NCBI GenBank assembly: GCA_964641965.1
Contig: CAZXLD010000003.1
Coordinates: 1 to 64,000, forward strand
From: JAJDFU01 sp964641965
GTDB taxonomy: Bacteria > Bacteroidota > Bacteroidia > Chitinophagales > Saprospiraceae
DNA: 64,000 nucleotides
Direction: 5' to 3'
Below the pieces are notes generated by a model. That model did not search any database. It saw only the letters and a list, made by a program, of their open reading frames with translations, and was not told where the DNA came from. Of the stretch, positions 59,949-64,000 are shown piece by piece; the stretch's first letter is position 1, and every line of letters starts with the position of its first letter. Made by a program: the position numbers and the translations under genes.

Positions 59949-61283
59949 TTAGGCGGTAGGTATCAATACATAAAATACAGTTTTCCCGGGTTCTGATTCC
60001 AATCGAATCGAACCATTATAATTTTGGACGATCCTTTTTACAATGGATAGCCCTAAACCCAAGCCAAAGGTGAGCCCCTGCTTCTTTGTCGTAACATTGG
60101 GTTGAAAGATCTTCTCCATTAATTCTTCGGGCACACCAGGACCATTATCCCGAATTTGAACTTCGATCTCGGTGTTTATAAGCTGGGAGATAATGCTGAT
60201 TTGAGGTTGTGCTACCTTATGAGCATGAATAGCTTCACACGCATTTTTTACCAGATTGCTCCATACCTCTATCCAGTCGTTATCGCTTGCTAAGATCGCA
60301 GGAATGTCTCCCAGGTTTAGTTCCAGTTCAATACCTTCCAGTTTATCCACCAGCAGGGTCAATGCCGCTTTAATCGTTTGGTTAAGGTCCGTTTCCGAAA
60401 GTTCAATTCTCCCGGAAGCTCCCAGTTCACGGACCGAGGCTACGGTTGCAGCCGCATTATTGGAAGCCAATAAAAGATCGTGCAGCGCGAGGCCCGTTTC
60501 GAAATAGTAGATTATACGATTGGTATGAAATTCAAGATCATCTCCATATTCTTCGATCTGTTCATTGGTAACACCAATTTTGGCTAATTGTCGATACAAA
60601 CCCGGCTTTAAATCGTAGCGACTTTCCAACTCTCGACGCCGTTTTCGAATCTCGGAAGAAGAAAGGGCTTGTCCCTCATCCAAGGCCTTTTGAAAAAATC
60701 GAGCCCGATTATGGGAATCTTTTTCCTGAAGCACTTCGGAGATTCGATCCATTAAAAATTGGGAGGTCCGCTGAATAACCCCAACTGCATTGTTGAGTTC
60801 ATGTGCCAAGCCGGCCGCCATTTGGCCCAACATGGCCAATTTTTCCGCTTCATGCAGCTTAAAACTGACCTCTTGGGCATGAATACTCATGCGCTGTGCC
60901 TCCAACTGCCGATTGTATATTTCCTCGACGACGGCCGGTAGTAAATGCTTGGCGAATTCCAGGTAGTCTCTATCTTTTAAATTTTCCCCTCTAATGAAAG
61001 CCACCTTGGCAGGTTCCAATGCCCTTACTGAAGAATAGCTTTCATGGTTCTCAGAAAAAAAACTGTATGCCGCTACCAATTTGTTCGGGCCAGATCTGAA
61101 AATCTCAAATACTTCACCCTCCTCATTTTCAATATACCCTTTCAACCGCCCCTCCAGGATTAAAAAAAGGCGATAATTTTTTTGTCCGGGTACCAGAAGA
61201 AAGTCACCCTTTCCCAATTCGATCTGTTGATCGGGATCTGAAAAGTAGTGTTCCTTCAGCCACTTAATATTTTTTCCCGGCAT
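59949..61283 (-). CDS. Sensor histidine kinase with N-terminal cyclic nucleotide-binding-like domain
   Basis: The 444-residue protein starts with a cNMP-binding fold (about 12-100: IELGKGDFLLVPGQKNYRLFLILEGRLKGYI). The phosphate-binding Arg motif of true cAMP sites is not obvious. The kinase core follows: phosphoacceptor His161 in LAHELNN, N box NLVKNACEAIH, G1 DNGPGV and G2 GLGLGLSIVKRI. No membrane segment, so it senses inside the cell. The long interval between H box and N box contains an extra helical region (about 195-275). Between a carrier gene (9 nt) and the regulator (4 nt). Confidence 0.88.
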   Translation of the reverse strand: MPGKNIKWLKEHYFSDPDQQIELGKGDFLLVPGQKNYRLFLILEGRLKGYIENEEGEVFEIFRSGPNKLVAAYSFFSENHESYSSVRALEPAKVAFIRGENLKDRDYLEFAKHLLPAVVEEIYNRQLEAQRMSIHAQEVSFKLHEAEKLAMLGQMAAGLAHELNNAVGVIQRTSQFLMDRISEVLQEKDSHNRARFFQKALDEGQALSSSEIRKRRRELESRYDLKPGLYRQLAKIGVTNEQIEEYGDDLEFHTNRIIYYFETGLALHDLLLASNNAAATVASVRELGASGRIELSETDLNQTIKAALTLLVDKLEGIELELNLGDIPAILASDNDWIEVWSNLVKNACEAIHAHKVAQPQISIISQLINTEIEVQIRDNGPGVPEELMEKIFQPNVTTKKQGLTFGLGLGLSIVKRIVQNYNGSIRLESEPGKTVFYVLIPTA

Positions 61284-61292
61284 AATGAGGGT

Positions 61293-62735
61293 TTAACCTA
61301 AAAAATGGGTGCGTTTTAAAATATAGAGCAATAAAAAGACCAAAAGCAACCCTATCACTCCCATGATGATTCCAACACGAGTCATTTGGGCTGACTCAAT
61401 TTCACCGGTTGCATAAGCGAGCGCGTTTGGGGGTGTGCTGATCGGTAGTGCCATCCCAAGACTACAGGCAAGCGCTACTCCTACCAACAAAGCCGTTTCT
61501 CCACCAATTATTTCCAGGCCGGATAAAGAAACGCCCAATGCAGCAACCAAAGGCAGGAGTAGGTTAGCTGTAGCCGTATTGGACATGAAATTAGCCATTA
61601 TCACTGCTACTACGCATAACGCTATCAGGACCACTATAACTGGAAAAGACGCAAACGGAATAGCCTTGACCAGGTTTTCAGCGAGCCCACTGGCTTCCAA
61701 TGCAATACCCAGCGCAATTCCTCCGGCAACCAGCCAGAGTACATCCCAACTGAGCATTTTAAGATCTTCTTTATTCAAGACATCGGTAGCCAGGAACACA
61801 GCCAGTGGAATTATGGCGACCACATAGGTATTCATCCCATGCAAAAAATCGGTGAGCCAAAGAAGGATGGTGACGCAGAAGGTTCCGTACACAATCCAGG
61901 CTTTTGGGCTTCTCAGAAATCGCCCTGAAAGATCGAGCTGAAGATTATCGGTTTGAAAAGGATATAGCTGCCTCAGCAAATACCATCCTATTACTAGTAA
62001 AATCAAAACTAAAGGCACCCCAAAAGCCATCCATGAGCTAAAATCGAGGGTAGTGCCTTCGGGAAGGTATTCCAGCACAATGGCATTGGGCGGGGTTCCG
62101 ATCGGAGTGCCTAATCCACCCACGTTGGCCGCCAAGGGAACGCTCAAAGCCAATCCAGTCTTCCCGGTATCCGACTCTGGCATCTGAGCCAGGATCGGAA
62201 GTAAGATGGAAAGAACCATTGCCGTAGTAGCCGTATTGCTCATAAACATGGATAATCCGGCAGTGATACCCATTAATCCAAGCATGATCACCTCAGGTTG
62301 GCTTCCCATGGGCTTTAAAAAAACGCGAGCCAAATTTACATCCAACCTGTATTTGGTAGCAGCCCGGGCCAAAAAGAACCCCCCAAGAAAAAGGAGCAGA
62401 ATAGGGGAGCCAAAGACTCCCATTATAGCTCGGGAATCCAGCAAGACTCCAAATTCCGGCCCCTCCTGAGATCGGAAGGGAAGAAAAGCCGCATCAGAGA
62501 GCCAGATAAGCTCCAGGGCAATGATCAAAATGGAAGTGGCGTAGATGGGAATAGGTTCCAGTATCCAAAAGGTGGCCGATAGAACAAAAAGCGCAATCAC
62601 ACGGTGTTGGACCTGGGTAAGACCTGGAATCCCGAAAATAGACGGAGGAATCAACAGGAGCAGGCTTGGTAACAAAATGGATATACCCAGCCGGACCAAC
62701 TTTCGGTTGTTAAAAAGGGACGTTTTTCGCTTCAT
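61293..62735 (-). CDS. SLC13/DASS family anion symporter
   Basis: The 480-residue protein has about 11-12 membrane helices and matches the divalent anion:sodium symporter family. Both halves carry the SNT motif (FMSNTATTAMVLSILLP and FMSNTATANLLLPLV) that binds sodium and carboxylate, plus GTPIGTPPNAIVLEYL and SLGMALPISTPPNALAY. Likely substrates are succinate, citrate or similar di- and tricarboxylates, or sulfate. First gene of the operon that ends in glgX. Confidence 0.9.
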   Translation of the reverse strand: MKRKTSLFNNRKLVRLGISILLPSLLLLIPPSIFGIPGLTQVQHRVIALFVLSATFWILEPIPIYATSILIIALELIWLSDAAFLPFRSQEGPEFGVLLDSRAIMGVFGSPILLLFLGGFFLARAATKYRLDVNLARVFLKPMGSQPEVIMLGLMGITAGLSMFMSNTATTAMVLSILLPILAQMPESDTGKTGLALSVPLAANVGGLGTPIGTPPNAIVLEYLPEGTTLDFSSWMAFGVPLVLILLVIGWYLLRQLYPFQTDNLQLDLSGRFLRSPKAWIVYGTFCVTILLWLTDFLHGMNTYVVAIIPLAVFLATDVLNKEDLKMLSWDVLWLVAGGIALGIALEASGLAENLVKAIPFASFPVIVVLIALCVVAVIMANFMSNTATANLLLPLVAALGVSLSGLEIIGGETALLVGVALACSLGMALPISTPPNALAYATGEIESAQMTRVGIIMGVIGLLLVFLLLYILKRTHFLG

Positions 62736-63024
62736 TCCGCTACCAAATATGCGGATAATAACGATATCATGATGGTTGGATTAATAACCTATTTTTTAAT
62801 TTTTTGTAATAAAAACCGATCCTAGTCTAAAGTGACCTATTTTAAATTGCATGCCGTCTAAACCTGCCTATCCCAAATGACCAGTGTCAGAATCAAGGAC
62901 ATTATCTCCTTTCAAGGAAGTTTAATGCTGAAATTTAGATCATTTACCACTTGAATTGTCGCAGTTCTAACATCCGGATCCCAGCTCACCCGAGCAGTTA
63001 ATGAAAATTCCTTAATGCCATACC
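62736..63024. other. Intergenic region between the SLC13 operon and the RND gene
   Basis: About 290 bases, AT-rich, with no recognised gene or clear promoter box. It must hold the promoter of the leftward SLC13-kinase-regulator-glgX transcript. Confidence 0.5.
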
Positions 63025-64000
63025 CTAAGCTTCAACCGTCTCCATTTCAGCTTCTAGTTCCGGTAGGTCCACAGTCCGGTTAGCTTTTTTGGAAGAGAGG
63101 TAGGAATAAATAGCAGGAATAACAAATAGAGTAAGGATGGTAGAAAAGACCATGCCACCAATCACTGCGATACCCATAGAAACCCGGCTTTCGGAGCCGG
63201 CACCAAGTGCCAATGCAATTGGTAACACTCCAAGAATGGTGGACAAGCTGGTCATCAAAATAGGACGAAACCGGGAGGCTGAAGCCTCTTTGATGGCCTC
63301 TATACGGCTGAGTCCCTTTTCCTTTCGCTGGTTCGCAAATTCCACAATGAGAATACCATTCTTCGCTACCAGACCTACCAGCATGATAATCCCGATCTGA
63401 CTAAATATATTCAGACTTTGACCAAAAAACTGTAGGGATAATACGGCTCCCGCCAAGGCCAAGGGGACGGTAAACATGATGATAAATGGATCTCGGAAAC
63501 TTTCAAATTGGGCTGCCAATACCAGATAAATCAGAATCAAAGCCAATCCGAGGGCAAAGCTCAGACTAGATGAACTTTCCACAAAGTCTTTAGAGGGGCC
63601 GGCAAGTGTAGTGAGAAAGGTATCATCCAATACTTCATTGGCGATGCCTTCCATCACTTCAATTCCATCCGCGATGGTTTGGTCTTTGGCGAGTCCGGCC
63701 TGTACGGTAGCGGATACGAACCGATTGTAACGGTAAAGCTGCGGTGGGGTAGTTTGTTCCTCTAGTCGAATTAGATTGTCTAATTGGATCATATCCCCAT
63801 CTTTATTTCGCACATACAAACTTCGCACCTCGATGGGTTCATTGCGCTTTTCCCGTTCGATTTGACCGATGACCTGGTACTGCTTCCCATCCAAAATGAA
63901 ATAGCCAAACCGCTGCCCGCTGAGGCCCAACTGTAGGGTTTGGGCTACATCTAGAACAGATACCCCCAAATCCTGTGCCTTTTGCCGGTCAATCTGAATT
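63025..64000 (-). CDS. RND efflux permease, AcrB/MexF type (partial, C-terminal part)
   Basis: The window holds only the last 325 residues; the gene continues past base 64000. It shows IDRQKAQDLGVSV at the start, RYNRFVSATVQAG (porter domain), and the second membrane half with FRDPFIIMFTVPLALAGAVLSL, FSQIGIIMLVGLVAKNGILIVEFANQR and RFRPILMTSLSTILGVLPIALALG. These are the standard HAE1 multidrug pump motifs, with proton-relay Lys replaced region visible only in part. Stop at 63025. The rest of the pump operon is outside the window. Confidence 0.93.
   Translation of the reverse strand, partial: IQIDRQKAQDLGVSVLDVAQTLQLGLSGQRFGYFILDGKQYQVIGQIEREKRNEPIEVRSLYVRNKDGDMIQLDNLIRLEEQTTPPQLYRYNRFVSATVQAGLAKDQTIADGIEVMEGIANEVLDDTFLTTLAGPSKDFVESSSSLSFALGLALILIYLVLAAQFESFRDPFIIMFTVPLALAGAVLSLQFFGQSLNIFSQIGIIMLVGLVAKNGILIVEFANQRKEKGLSRIEAIKEASASRFRPILMTSLSTILGVLPIALALGAGSESRVSMGIAVIGGMVFSTILTLFVIPAIYSYLSSKKANRTVDLPELEAEMETVEA

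Overview
The window looks like a chromosomal piece of a Bacteroidota genome, most plausibly the Saprospiria/Lewinella side (inferred from gene content, not measured). Support: three tRNA promoters of the Bacteroidota type, each TTG-N20-TAnnTTTG; few Shine-Dalgarno sequences; type IX secretion (T9SS) C-terminal domains; an archaeal/eukaryal-type prolyl-tRNA synthetase; a dapA-DUF6913 pair; and an orphan S23-type four-helix-bundle gene set among palindromic repeats. The sequence behaves like a draft assembly. It holds a 100-N gap at 29699-29798 whose two edges carry the same 55-mer, and another 55-mer repeat begins exactly at base 1.

Layout. 1-0.6 kb: a GIY-YIG nuclease gene between two copies of the tRNA-Asn 3' end plus terminator. 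0.6-6.1 kb: PfkB kinase, rlmN, rpoN, a class III aminotransferase and a TPR protein. 6.3-10.6 kb: fdhD, a YdeP-type molybdopterin oxidoreductase and moaA, a molybdenum enzyme cluster. 10.7-15.5 kb: SWIM protein, AIM24-like protein, a T9SS gene remnant and mtaB. 15.5-27.7 kb: two tandem membrane nucleotidyl cyclases with TPR tails, a glycosyltransferase, nadB, recX, mscS and a SARP/BTAD regulator carrying a TolB/FlgO-like plus TPR region. 27.7-31.3 kb: EthD-like protein, a CAU tRNA, then a composite insertion at the 3' end of comM (S23 gene, two 86-bp palindromes, displaced gene tails). 31.5-38.5 kb: proS, a Ser/Arg-rich secreted protein, a FadL-like porin, dapA, DUF6913 and accA. 38.6-39.0 kb: a tRNA-Asp unit with a degenerate tRNA and a structured leader.

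39.3-49.5 kb is one tightly packed seven-gene run: DcuC-like carrier, isoaspartyl dipeptidase, porin, M14 carboxypeptidase, porin, a triplicated LRR lipoprotein and a T9SS-exported hydrolase. It reads like an uptake and breakdown locus for peptides, possibly beta-aspartyl peptides. 49.5-57.3 kb: a solute-binding protein, two proteins of unknown function, a gene-free stretch with a probable small RNA, a DAACS symporter, DUF2062 and an M48 lipoprotein protease. 57.4-62.7 kb: an operon read leftwards of SLC13 carrier, cNMP-domain histidine kinase, response regulator and glgX. The window ends inside an RND efflux permease gene.

The most unusual signal is a recurring pattern. In three places a small insert sits at the 3' end of a host gene and a second copy of that 3' end lies beyond it: the GIY-YIG gene at tRNA-Asn, the S23 gene at comM, and a palindromic repeat at the S23 gene itself. 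At comM the two tails encode nearly the same peptide with many silent differences, so the insert appears to have brought its own replacement tail. The contig break falls on the exact base where the two tails first differ.
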